In this document: in pieces, positions 1 through 5,921 of the stretch
Position numbering within the stretch: the stretch's first letter is position 1
How the letters are laid out: the number at the start of each line of letters is the position of its first letter
Notes under the pieces: generated by a model
The model's database searches: none
What the model saw: the letters and a program-made list of their open reading frames with translations, nothing else
What the model was told of the DNA's origin: nothing
Assembly: GCA_021848865.1 (NCBI GenBank)
Contig: JAJZTO010000182.1
Coordinates: 1-5,921 of the forward strand
Source: Myxococcales bacterium
Lineage (GTDB): Bacteria; Myxococcota; Myxococcia; Myxococcales; Anaeromyxobacteraceae
DNA length: 5,921 bases
Reading direction: 5' to 3'
Position numbers and translations under genes: made by a program

Positions 1-1167
1 GCCCGGGCCGGCTATCCCAGGGAGGCGGCCGGCGGGCTGCTGGCCGCGGGCGGCCTCGGCGCGATCATCTCGCCGCCGGTGCTGGGCGCGGCGGCCTTCC
101 TCATCGCCGAGTACCTGAAGATCTCGTACCTCGACGTGATCTTCATGGCCACCATCCCGACCTTCCTCTTCTACCTCGGCCTCTTCCTCATGGTGGAGCT
201 GGACGCGCGCCGCTACCAGGTGCGCGACGTCGACGTCCGCCCCCGGGAGCGCCTCGGGACGATGATCCGGCAGCGCGGGTTCCACTTCACCTCGCTGGTC
301 GCGATCGTCGCCTTCATGATCTACGGGTTCAGCCCCATCGTCGCGGTCTTCTGGGCCATCCTCCTGGCCGCGGGCCTCTCCTTCCTGCGCAAGGAGACGG
401 CGCTCGGGTTCCTCCCCGGCCCGGGCGTGCCGCTGCACCGGACGCGCCTGGCCTCGGCGCTGCAGGCCGGCTCCATCGGCGTGCTGGCGGTCGCCGTCAC
501 CTGCGCGGCCGCGGGCATCATCGTCGGCGTGGTGACGCTCACCGGGCTCGGGCTCAAGTTCAGCGCCATCGTCATCCAGTTCGCCCACGGCAACCTGCTC
601 CTCACCGCCGTCTTCACCTCGCTGGTGGTCTGGGTCGTGGGCCTCGCCGTGCCGGTGACGGCGAGCTACATCATCTGCGCGGTGATCGCCGCGCCGGCGC
701 TCACCAAGCTCGGCGTGCCCAACTACGCGGCGCACATGTTCATCTTCTACTACGCGGTGCTCTCGGAGGTGTCCCCGCCGACCGCGCTCTCGCCGTTCGC
801 GGCCGCCGCCATCACCGGGGGCGACCCGTACCGGACCACCCTGCAGGCCTGGAAGTACACCCTGCCGGCCTTCCTGGTGCCCTTCGCCTTCGTCCTCGAT
901 CCCGCCGGCGTCGGGCTGCTCCTCAAGGGGAGCTGGGTCGACGTCGTCCACGTGACCCTCACCGCCGCGCTCGGCATCGCCTCGCTCGCCTGCGGCGTGC
1001 AGGGCTGGATGCTGGTGCGGGCCGGCCGGGTCGAGCGGGCGCTGCTCATCCTCGCCGGCCTGCTGCTCGTCTACCCGGGGACCCTGGCCGACCTGGGCGG
1101 CCTGGCGCTGATCCTCACGGCGGTGGCGATGCAGTGGCGGAAGCGGCGGGTGGCCGTCCCGGCCTGA
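1..1167 (+). CDS. TRAP transporter fused permease (4TM/12TM type), C-terminal part; 5' end outside window
   Basis: This is the membrane permease of a tripartite ATP-independent periplasmic (TRAP) transporter, which uses an ion gradient to import a solute delivered by a periplasmic binding protein. The frame is open from base 1, so the gene starts further left; the GTG at 79 is internal. The 388 visible residues are mostly hydrophobic segments. Family-typical stretches, numbered from the first visible codon, are ISPPVLGAAAF (23-33), VPVTASY (217-223), SEVSPP (255-260) and GDPYR (274-278), the last followed by the usual amphipathic stretch. The final 75 residues add more membrane segments, resembling the extra C-terminal domain of many fused TRAP permeases. 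The protein ends with a basic tail. Known for the family: such fused permeases usually pair with TAXI-type binding proteins. No binding protein gene is visible here, so the substrate is unknown. The missing half should contain the DctQ-like part. Confidence 0.9.
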   Translation, partial: ARAGYPREAAGGLLAAGGLGAIISPPVLGAAAFLIAEYLKISYLDVIFMATIPTFLFYLGLFLMVELDARRYQVRDVDVRPRERLGTMIRQRGFHFTSLVAIVAFMIYGFSPIVAVFWAILLAAGLSFLRKETALGFLPGPGVPLHRTRLASALQAGSIGVLAVAVTCAAAGIIVGVVTLTGLGLKFSAIVIQFAHGNLLLTAVFTSLVVWVVGLAVPVTASYIICAVIAAPALTKLGVPNYAAHMFIFYYAVLSEVSPPTALSPFAAAAITGGDPYRTTLQAWKYTLPAFLVPFAFVLDPAGVGLLLKGSWVDVVHVTLTAALGIASLACGVQGWMLVRAGRVERALLILAGLLLVYPGTLADLGGLALILTAVAMQWRKRRVAVPA

Positions 1168-1204
1168 CGCCGGGGGGACGGTTCGCCGGGCGGGGCGCGT
1201 CCCC
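1152..1204 (+). terminator. Possible overlapping stem-loops at the end of the permease gene
   Basis: Two 7-bp perfect stems share one arm. CCGTCCC (1154-1160) can pair with GGGACGG (1175-1181) across the permease stop codon, and GGC (1161-1163) with GCC (1169-1171) inside it. Alternatively GGGGACG (1174-1180) can pair with CGTCCCC (1198-1204) over a 17-base loop. No T-run follows either stem, so this is not a standard intrinsic terminator. At this GC content, stems of this size arise easily by chance. Termination here is inferred mainly because a new promoter follows at 1222. Confidence 0.25.
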
Positions 1205-1221
1205 GCGGGCCGAGGCCGCGT

Positions 1222-1250
1222 TTGACAGCCGCGCCGCCTGGTCCTACCTT
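1222..1250 (+). promoter_or_regulatory. Sigma70-type promoter for glyQS
   Basis: The -35 box TTGACA (1222-1227) matches the consensus exactly. After an optimal 17-base spacer comes TACCTT (1245-1250), which keeps the key T, A and final T of the -10 box. Transcription should start near 1257, giving a leader of about 46 bases before the glyQ start. The AT-containing hexamers stand out from the GC-rich surroundings. The leader is far too short for a T-box riboswitch of the kind that controls glyQS in many Firmicutes. Confidence 0.72.
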
Positions 1251-1257
1251 GCGCGAT

Positions 1258-1286
1258 CCGCACGCCGGAGCCCCTTTCCGGCGCGG
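1258..1286 (+). promoter_or_regulatory. Stem-loop at the 5' end of the predicted glyQS leader
   Basis: CGCCGGA (1263-1269) and TCCGGCG (1277-1283) form a perfect 7-bp inverted repeat, extendable by a G-U pair to leave a 5-base loop. In a variant with a 2-base bulge, CCGC (1258-1261) pairs with GCGG (1283-1286) to lengthen the stem. The structure begins within a base or two of the transcription start expected from the promoter at 1222-1250 and ends 8 bases before the ribosome binding site. It could protect the mRNA 5' end or modulate translation, but a role is inference only. Confidence 0.4.
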
Positions 1287-1294
1287 CAGCGGGT

Positions 1295-1300
1295 GGAGGA
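1295..1300 (+). promoter_or_regulatory. Ribosome binding site that fixes the GTG start of glyQ
   Basis: GGAGGA lies 3 bases before the GTG at 1304, so the GGAGG core has a short 4-base spacing. It supports GTG as the initiation codon, as does the encoded N-terminus (MTFQDLILKLQ), which aligns with the start of the conserved GlyRS alpha core. Confidence 0.7.
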
Positions 1301-1303
1301 CGC

Positions 1304-2221
1304 GTGACCTTCCAGGACCTGATCCTGAAGCTGCAGAGCTACTGGGCGGCCCACGGCTGCATCCTGACCCAGGGCTACGACCTCGAGGTGGGCGCCGGCA
1401 CCATGAACCCGGCCACCTTCCTCCGGGTGCTGGGGCCCGAGCCCTGGAACGTGGCCTACGTGGAGCCGTCGCGGCGGCCCGCGGACGGGCGCTACGGGGA
1501 GAACCCCAACCGGCTCTACCAGCACCACCAGTTCCAGGTGATCCTGAAGCCCAACCCGCCCGACGTCCAGGAGCTGTACCTGGGCTCGCTGCGGGCCATC
1601 GGCATCGACCCCCGCGACCACGACATCCGCTTCGTCGAGGACGACTGGGAGAGCCCGACGCTGGGCGCCTGGGGGCTGGGCTGGGAGGTGTGGTGCGACG
1701 GGATGGAGATCACCCAGTACACCTACTTCCAGCAGGCGGGGGGCTTCGAGGTGCGGCCGGTGGCGGCCGAGCTCACCTACGGCCTGGAGCGCATCGCCAT
1801 GTACCTGCAGGACGTGGAGAACGTCTTCGACGTGGAGTGGGTGAAGGGGGTCCGCTACCGCGAGGTCTTCCACCGCAACGAGGTGGAGATGAGCGAGTAC
1901 AGCTTCCGCGCCTCCGACCCGAAGATGCTCTTCGGCCTGTTCGACGTGTACGAGGGGGAGTGCCGGCGCCTGCTGGAGCGGAAGCTCCCGCTCCCGGCCT
2001 ACGACTACTGCCTGAAGTGCTCCCACGCCTTCAACAACCTGGACGCCCGCGGGGCCATCAGCGTCACCGAGCGGGCCGCCTACATCGGCCGCGTCCGCGC
2101 CCTGGCCCACCAGTGCGCCAAGGGATACCTGGAGTCGCGGGAGGCGCTCGGCTACCCGCTGCTCGGCAAGCCGGGGACGAGGAAGAAGGCGGTCCCGGGG
2201 TCGACGGCGGCGAGGGAGTGA
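1304..2221 (+). CDS. glyQ: Glycine--tRNA ligase alpha subunit
   Basis: This is the catalytic subunit of bacterial alpha2-beta2 glycyl-tRNA synthetase, a cytoplasmic class II enzyme that activates glycine with ATP and, with GlyS, charges tRNA-Gly. Its 305 residues are close to the roughly 303 of the E. coli protein. Visible hallmarks are EVGAGT (28-33), LGPEPW (43-48), the motif 2 region from YVEPSRRPADGRYGENPNR (52-70) to HHQFQVI (74-80), WGLGWEVW (123-130), TYFQQAGG (140-147) and motif 3 around TYGLERIAMY (158-167). Near the C-terminus lie the conserved SHAFNNLDARGAISVTER stretch and SREALGYP. The start is GTG, preceded by GGAGGA. The last 15 or so residues (GTRKKAVPGSTAARE) form a basic, low-complexity tail longer than that of E. 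coli. The gene leads an operon with glyS, with 3 bases between them, and is driven by the promoter at 1222-1250. No key residue appears to be missing. Confidence 0.98.
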   Translation: MTFQDLILKLQSYWAAHGCILTQGYDLEVGAGTMNPATFLRVLGPEPWNVAYVEPSRRPADGRYGENPNRLYQHHQFQVILKPNPPDVQELYLGSLRAIGIDPRDHDIRFVEDDWESPTLGAWGLGWEVWCDGMEITQYTYFQQAGGFEVRPVAAELTYGLERIAMYLQDVENVFDVEWVKGVRYREVFHRNEVEMSEYSFRASDPKMLFGLFDVYEGECRRLLERKLPLPAYDYCLKCSHAFNNLDARGAISVTERAAYIGRVRALAHQCAKGYLESREALGYPLLGKPGTRKKAVPGSTAARE

Positions 2222-2224
2222 CCC

Positions 2225-4318
2225 ATGGCGGACCTTCTGTTCGAGATCGGCGCGGAGGAGATCCCGGCGGGCTTCGTGCCGCCGGCCATCCAGCAGCTCC
2301 AGGACGACCTCTCCCGGGCCCTGGCCGACGCCCGCCTGGGCTGCGGCGAGGTGAAGGCCATGGGCACGCCGCGGCGGCTGGTGGTCTGGGCCCGCGAGGT
2401 CGCGCCCCGCCAGGCCGACGCCCGCACCCAGTCCCTGGGGCCGCCGGTGGCGCAGGCCTTCGACGCCGAGGGGAAGCCCACCGCGGCCGCCCTGGGCTTC
2501 GCGCGGAGCCAGGGCGTGGAGGTCGGCGAGCTGGAGCGGGTCGCCACCCCCAAGGGCGAGCGGCTCGCCGCCACCCGCGTCGAGAAGGGCCGGAAGGCGG
2601 AGCAGGTGCTCCCCGGCCTGCTGGAGCGGCTCGTCGCCGGCCTGAAGTTCCGCAAGGCGATGCGCAGCCGCTGGGACGACGTCACCTTCGCGCGGCCGGT
2701 GCGCTGGATGGTGGCGCTCCACGGCGGCAAGCCGCTCCGCGTCCGCTTCGGCGAGGTGACGAGCGGCCGGACCACCACCGGCCACCGCTTCCTGGCGCCC
2801 CGCGCCATCGCCCTGAAGGGGACGCCGGAGGACTACGTCGCCAGGCTGCGCAAGGGCTTCGTCGAGGTGGATCCGCGGGAGCGCCGCATCGCCGTCCAGA
2901 GCGCGCTGGCGAAGGCCGCGCACCGCGCCCACGGGGTGGTGCGGCCCGACGAGCCGCTGCTGGAGCAGGTGACCTTCCTGGTGGAGCACCCCACCGCGGT
3001 GCTCGGCACCTTCGAGGAGTCCAACCTGGAACTGCCGCCCGAGGTGGTGATCTCGGAGATGCGCAACCACCAGCGCTACTTCGCGGTGCTGGACGCGAAG
3101 GGGCGGCTCACCAACCAGTTCATCGCCGTCTCGGGCACGCCGGTGCGGGACCCCAAGCTGGCGCGTCACGGCTACGAGCGGGTGCTGCGCGCCCGGCTGG
3201 CCGACGCCCGCTTCTTCTTCGAGGAGGACCGGAAGCGGAAGCTGGCCGACCGGGTCCCGGACCTGGCGCGGCGCACCTACCAGGCGCGGCTCGGCAGCGA
3301 GCTCGACCGCGTCGGCCGCATCGGCGCCGTGGCCGCGGGCCTGGCGCAGGCCCTGGGGCGCGAGGAGCTGGTGGCCGGCGCCCGGGAGGCGGCCCGCCTC
3401 TGCAAGGCCGACCTGGGCACCGGGATGGTGGGCGAGTTCCCGGAGCTGCAGGGGATCATGGGCGGGCACTACGCGCGCCTGGAGGGCTACCCGCCCGAGA
3501 TCGCCGACGCCATCGAGGACCACTACAAGCCGGTGGGCGCCTCGGCCGAGATGCCGCGCGGCGACCTGGGCGCGCTGGTGGGGCTGGCCGATCGGCTCCA
3601 CCAGCTGGTCGGGATCCTCGGCGTGGGCGAGAAGGCCACCGGGGCGGCCGATCCCTTCGGCCTGCGCCGGGCCGCCATCGGCATCCTGCGGCTCCTGCTG
3701 GACCGGGGCTGGCACCTCTCCCTCCCGGCCGCGGTGGAGGCCACCCTGGACGCGCTCGCCGGCGTCAAGCTGGCGGCCGAGCGGCCGGCGGTGGCGGCGC
3801 AGGCGCTCGACTTCCTGCGCGGGCGCCTGCGGGCCCTCTGGAGCGAGGACCACCCGGTCGACCTGGTGGAGGCGGTGCTGGCCGCCGGGGCCGACGACGT
3901 GGTCGACGCCCGCAAGCGGCTGGAGGCGCTGGCGGGCCTGCGGGGCCGCCCCGACTTCCTGCCGCTGGCGGTGGCGTTCAAGCGCGTCGCCAACATCCAG
4001 GAGAAGGCCCCGGGCGCTGGCGCCGGGCCGGTGGACGAGTCGCTCCTGCGGGACCCCGCCGAGCAGGCGCTGTACGCCGAGCTGGTGCGGGTGGAGGAGC
4101 GGGCCTCCGCGCTCCGGGCGCGGCGCGACTGGCCCGGCGTCCTCCAGGCGGTGGCGGCGCTGAAGCCGGCGGTGGACGCCTTCTTCGACGACGTCCTGGT
4201 CATGGCCGAGGAGGCCCGGCTGCGGGAGAACCGGCTCGGGCTGATGCGCCGCGTGGCGGCGCTCTTCGCCGACGTCGCCGACTTCAGGAAGATCCAGGCG
4301 GAAGCGGCGGTTGCCTAG
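2225..4318 (+). CDS. glyS: Glycine--tRNA ligase beta subunit
   Basis: This is the tRNA-binding partner of GlyQ in the cytoplasmic alpha2-beta2 glycyl-tRNA synthetase. Its 697 residues match the usual length of about 690. Conserved blocks in order are LLFEIGAEEIPAGF near the N-terminus (4-17), GTPRRLVVW (47-55), KFRKAMRSRW with RPVRW (141-161), HPTAVLGTFEE (255-265), MRNHQRYF (279-286) and ARLADARFFFEEDRK (323-337). The HD-like central region follows, with LCKADLGTGMVGEFPELQG from 392 and DPFGLRR (476-482). The C-terminal anticodon-binding part contains FFDDVLVM (653-660) and NRLGLMRR (669-676). The ATG start has a GGGAG site (2214-2218) inside the end of glyQ, so the two subunits are probably translationally coupled, which suits equal subunit production. 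The gene is intact. No obvious terminator follows it, and the next promoter begins 12 bases after the stop. Confidence 0.98.
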   Translation: MADLLFEIGAEEIPAGFVPPAIQQLQDDLSRALADARLGCGEVKAMGTPRRLVVWAREVAPRQADARTQSLGPPVAQAFDAEGKPTAAALGFARSQGVEVGELERVATPKGERLAATRVEKGRKAEQVLPGLLERLVAGLKFRKAMRSRWDDVTFARPVRWMVALHGGKPLRVRFGEVTSGRTTTGHRFLAPRAIALKGTPEDYVARLRKGFVEVDPRERRIAVQSALAKAAHRAHGVVRPDEPLLEQVTFLVEHPTAVLGTFEESNLELPPEVVISEMRNHQRYFAVLDAKGRLTNQFIAVSGTPVRDPKLARHGYERVLRARLADARFFFEEDRKRKLADRVPDLARRTYQARLGSELDRVGRIGAVAAGLAQALGREELVAGAREAARLCKADLGTGMVGEFPELQGIMGGHYARLEGYPPEIADAIEDHYKPVGASAEMPRGDLGALVGLADRLHQLVGILGVGEKATGAADPFGLRRAAIGILRLLLDRGWHLSLPAAVEATLDALAGVKLAAERPAVAAQALDFLRGRLRALWSEDHPVDLVEAVLAAGADDVVDARKRLEALAGLRGRPDFLPLAVAFKRVANIQEKAPGAGAGPVDESLLRDPAEQALYAELVRVEERASALRARRDWPGVLQAVAALKPAVDAFFDDVLVMAEEARLRENRLGLMRRVAALFADVADFRKIQAEAAVA

Positions 4319-4330
4319 GGGCCCTTTCCC

Positions 4331-4360
4331 TTGACCCTGGGCCGCCGCCGCGGCTAGGGT
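4331..4360 (+). promoter_or_regulatory. Sigma70-type promoter for the lipoprotein pair
   Basis: TTGACC (4331-4336) is followed, after 18 bases, by TAGGGT (4355-4360). The design is the same as at glyQS: a strong -35 and a -10 that keeps only T, A and the final T. It fills most of the 58-base gap after glyS. Transcription would start around 4366-4371, at or just before the lipoprotein start codon. If the promoter is real, the upstream in-frame GTG at 4359 cannot be the start, because it overlaps the -10 box. Confidence 0.6.
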
Positions 4361-4376
4361 GCTGGCCCCCGTGAAC

Positions 4377-5795
4377 ATGGCGACGAAGCACGCGAAATTC
4401 CTGGCGCTCGCGGCTCTCCTGGCCGGCTGCGGCGACATCGCCCGCGACGCCGCGCCTCCGATCGACCGCTTCCGCTTTCCGGTCGGCCTGGCGCTGCGGC
4501 ACCTGAGGGCCGGCTGCACCGCCGCGCCCTGCGGCTGCGCCGCCGGCGCGCCCGGCTGCCAGACGGTGCTCCAGGTCGTCTCCTCGAACTTCGACCTCAG
4601 CTACGACACCAACGAGGGCGGGACGCTCATCGCCGTCCGGGTGCCCGAGCCCTCGGAGCGCCCGGCGACGCTCGGCCCCCGGGACGTCTGGGACCTCTCC
4701 GACTTCCTTCCCTACCGCCTGGGCGCGGCCCGCATCGGCAGCTTCGGCGGCGAGGTGGCCCTGCTCGACGAGGAGCACTGCCCCGGCTGGGAGACGGGGC
4801 TCGCGCCCGAGGGCCCGCTGGCCTTCGTCGCCTCCCGCTCCCGCGACCGGCTCTACCGCCTCACCCTGGGGAACGACGGATCGGTGAGCTGCGGCGCCGG
4901 CTGCCGGATCGCTCTCGATCCGGACCTGCGCGACCCGTACGGCGTGACCGCGGCCTGCGGGGGGAGCGGGTCCGGGTTCTCGGCCTCGGTCTACGTCACC
5001 TACCTGTCGACGCCCTACAACGTCGGCTTCCTCTCGGAGCTGGCGCTGAAGGTCCCCGACCGGCTCGCGGCCGGCAAGGGCCCGGGGCTGCAGGCGCCCA
5101 TCAACGTCGGGCTCGACGCCGCCCGGAGCGCCGCCTTCGACCCCTTCGCGCAGCGCGTCTTCATGACCGGCGCCTTCAGCGGGCCGGGCTACGTGCCGCT
5201 GCGCTGGCTGGACCTCGCCTTCCCGCCCTCCGCCACCAACCCGCCCCCGCCGCTCAACCTGGCCACGCGCGTCTTCGGCGCCGAGACCACCGGGATCGCG
5301 GTGTCGAGCGACGGGACCCGGGCCTACATAGGCCTGCGGCTCTACGACGGCTACACCTCGGCGGCGGTCGGGGCCCGCACCCCGGACATCGGCGGCGCGC
5401 TCGCCGTCCTCGACGTCACCCCGGCCTCCACCGGCGGCATCGGCGGGCAGCTGCTCTCCCTGATCCCGGTGGGCATCGGACCGACCGAGGTCCGCGTCAT
5501 CCCGCGGCCGGGCCTCGCCGACCTGGTGGCGGTGAGCTGCAACGGCGACGGCTCGCTCTGGCTCTACGACGACGCCAGCGGCCTGGTCCCCCGGGTCTTC
5601 GGGATCGACCAGGCGACCGGGACGCCGATCCTCGGGAAGCAGCCGGCCGGGCTGGCGGTGGAGAGCCGCGCCGACGGATCGGCGCGCCTCTACGTCGGCT
5701 CCTTCGGCTCGCACTTCGTCTCGGTGATCCGCCTCGACAATCCGACCGACCCGCGCTCGGCCTGGGTCGAGATGCGGCTGGGAATGGCCCAATGA
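4377..5795 (+). CDS. Putative lipoprotein with beta-propeller-like (YVTN/YncE-like) repeats
   Basis: I do not recognise a named gene. From the ATG at 4377 the product has 472 residues. It begins with a lipoprotein signal peptide: K4, H5 and K7, a hydrophobic core, then lipobox LAGC with the lipid-modified Cys at 18. Gly at +2 fits outer-membrane sorting under the E. coli rule. A cysteine cluster follows (C47, C52, C54, C61), with further Cys at 135, 172, 176, 194 and 388. The body looks like beta-propeller blades: FVASRSRDRLYRLTL (150-164), IAVSSDGTRAYIGL (307-320), a VSCNGDGSLWLYDD strand pair near 386-399, and LAVESRADGSARLYVGSFG starting near 426. Such proteins usually serve as binding or scaffold proteins at the envelope; the ligand is unknown. 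In-frame GTG codons at 4371 and 4359 are alternative starts. No Shine-Dalgarno site is visible. The gene overlaps the next one by ATGA and probably forms an operon with it. Confidence 0.85.
   Translation: MATKHAKFLALAALLAGCGDIARDAAPPIDRFRFPVGLALRHLRAGCTAAPCGCAAGAPGCQTVLQVVSSNFDLSYDTNEGGTLIAVRVPEPSERPATLGPRDVWDLSDFLPYRLGAARIGSFGGEVALLDEEHCPGWETGLAPEGPLAFVASRSRDRLYRLTLGNDGSVSCGAGCRIALDPDLRDPYGVTAACGGSGSGFSASVYVTYLSTPYNVGFLSELALKVPDRLAAGKGPGLQAPINVGLDAARSAAFDPFAQRVFMTGAFSGPGYVPLRWLDLAFPPSATNPPPPLNLATRVFGAETTGIAVSSDGTRAYIGLRLYDGYTSAAVGARTPDIGGALAVLDVTPASTGGIGGQLLSLIPVGIGPTEVRVIPRPGLADLVAVSCNGDGSLWLYDDASGLVPRVFGIDQATGTPILGKQPAGLAVESRADGSARLYVGSFGSHFVSVIRLDNPTDPRSAWVEMRLGMAQ
5321..5334. repeat. Short perfect inverted repeat inside the lipoprotein gene
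   Basis: GGCCTACATAGGCC consists of 6-base arms around a 2-base centre. It lies in the codons for the AYIG stretch of a propeller-like repeat and contains an ATA isoleucine codon, which is very unusual at this GC content. A function as a protein-binding site is possible but nothing else supports it. Confidence 0.4.
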
Positions 5796-5921
5796 CCCGT
5801 CGCCTCCTGGCCGGCGCCGCGCTGCTCCTGGCCGCCTGCAGCTCCAGCACGCCGCAGCTGGGCGGCGCCATCCGCCGGCCTGCGGCGGTGGCCTTCTTCG
5901 ACGGGGTGACCACCAAGCTCC
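5792..5921 (+). CDS. Second putative lipoprotein, N-terminal fragment; 3' end outside window
   Basis: An open frame starts at the ATG at 5792, overlaps the stop of the preceding gene in the sequence ATGA, and stays open to the window edge (43 codons). The visible product starts MTRRLLAGAALLLAACSSS, a textbook lipoprotein signal: two arginines, a short hydrophobic core and the lipobox LAAC with the acylated Cys at 16. After a short Ser/Thr/Pro linker comes IRRPAAVAFFDG, which resembles the first strand of a propeller blade and the IDRFRFPVGLAL stretch at the equivalent place in the preceding protein. A weak GGGAA (5780-5784) lies upstream, so translation is probably coupled to the first lipoprotein. 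The family cannot be assigned from this fragment. The protein is probably envelope-anchored and works with its neighbour. Confidence 0.8.
   Translation, partial: MTRRLLAGAALLLAACSSSTPQLGGAIRRPAAVAFFDGVTTKL

Noticed and set aside
79..1167. GTG at 79 as the true start of the permease
   Set aside because: The frame is open to base 1 and the upstream residues (GYPREAAGGLLAAGGLGAIISPP) are conserved TRAP permease sequence, so the gene is simply cut by the window edge.
1257..1303. T-box or glycine riboswitch upstream of glyQ
   Set aside because: The predicted leader is only about 46 bases, much too short for either, and no T-box-like sequence or terminator/antiterminator pair is visible.
4318..4370. 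GGGGCC (4318-4323) pairing with GGCCCC (4364-4369) as a glyS terminator
   Set aside because: The loop would be about 40 bases, no T-run follows, and the region is better explained by the promoter at 4331-4360.
1222..4374. A 1050-codon open frame on the + strand in a different frame from glyQ and glyS
   Set aside because: Same composition artefact: the product is dominated by G, R, A and P, it spans two known genes out of frame, and its start lies in the -35 box of the glyQS promoter.
4359..4376. GTG at 4359 as the start of the first lipoprotein
   Set aside because: It overlaps the predicted -10 box and would place six residues before a normal lipoprotein signal peptide that begins at ATG 4377.
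1244..4519. A 1091-codon open frame on the minus strand across glyQ and glyS
   Set aside because: Strong G/C third-position bias removes stop codons from the opposite strand. The translation is a low-complexity mix of R, G, A, L, H and P with no recognisable domain, while glyQ and glyS on the + strand are certain.
4284..5792. A 502-codon open frame on the minus strand opposite the lipoprotein gene
   Set aside because: Compositionally biased with no signal peptide or motif, whereas the + strand has a proper lipobox and propeller-like repeats.

Overview
The window is very GC-rich by eye (well over 65%, G/C at nearly all third codon positions) and reads as ordinary chromosome, with densely packed genes all on the + strand. 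The base composition, an alpha2-beta2 glycyl-tRNA synthetase encoded by separate glyQ and glyS genes, and tandem Cys-anchored lipoproteins suggest a high-GC Gram-negative. The best guess is Myxococcota, possibly Anaeromyxobacter-like. That placement is inference and was not tested by search.

Layout. Bases 1-1167 hold the C-terminal half of a fused TRAP transporter permease (4TM/12TM type), cut by the left edge. A 136-base gap follows. It holds possible overlapping hairpins at the end of the permease gene, a clear sigma70-type promoter (TTGACA-N17-TACCTT) and a short leader that begins with a stem-loop. The glyQ-glyS operon (1304-4318) then encodes both subunits of glycyl-tRNA synthetase, with only 3 bases between the genes. 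A 58-base gap carries a second promoter of the same style (TTGACC-N18-TAGGGT), placed so close to the next gene that the mRNA must have almost no leader. Bases 4377-5795 encode a lipoprotein with beta-propeller-like repeats and a cysteine cluster near its N-terminus. An ATGA overlap leads into a second lipoprotein gene that runs off the right edge.

How the genes work together. glyQ and glyS are one functional unit that charges tRNA-Gly. The two lipoprotein genes look co-transcribed and translationally coupled, and probably make a pair of envelope proteins. The permease belongs to a transport operon whose other parts lie to the left. Nothing links these three units functionally.

I see no tRNA, rRNA, CRISPR array, mobile element or phage gene, and no convincing new multi-gene system. 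The points most worth a second look are the lipoprotein pair, the cysteine cluster, the near-leaderless lipoprotein transcript and the hairpin at the start of the glyQS leader.
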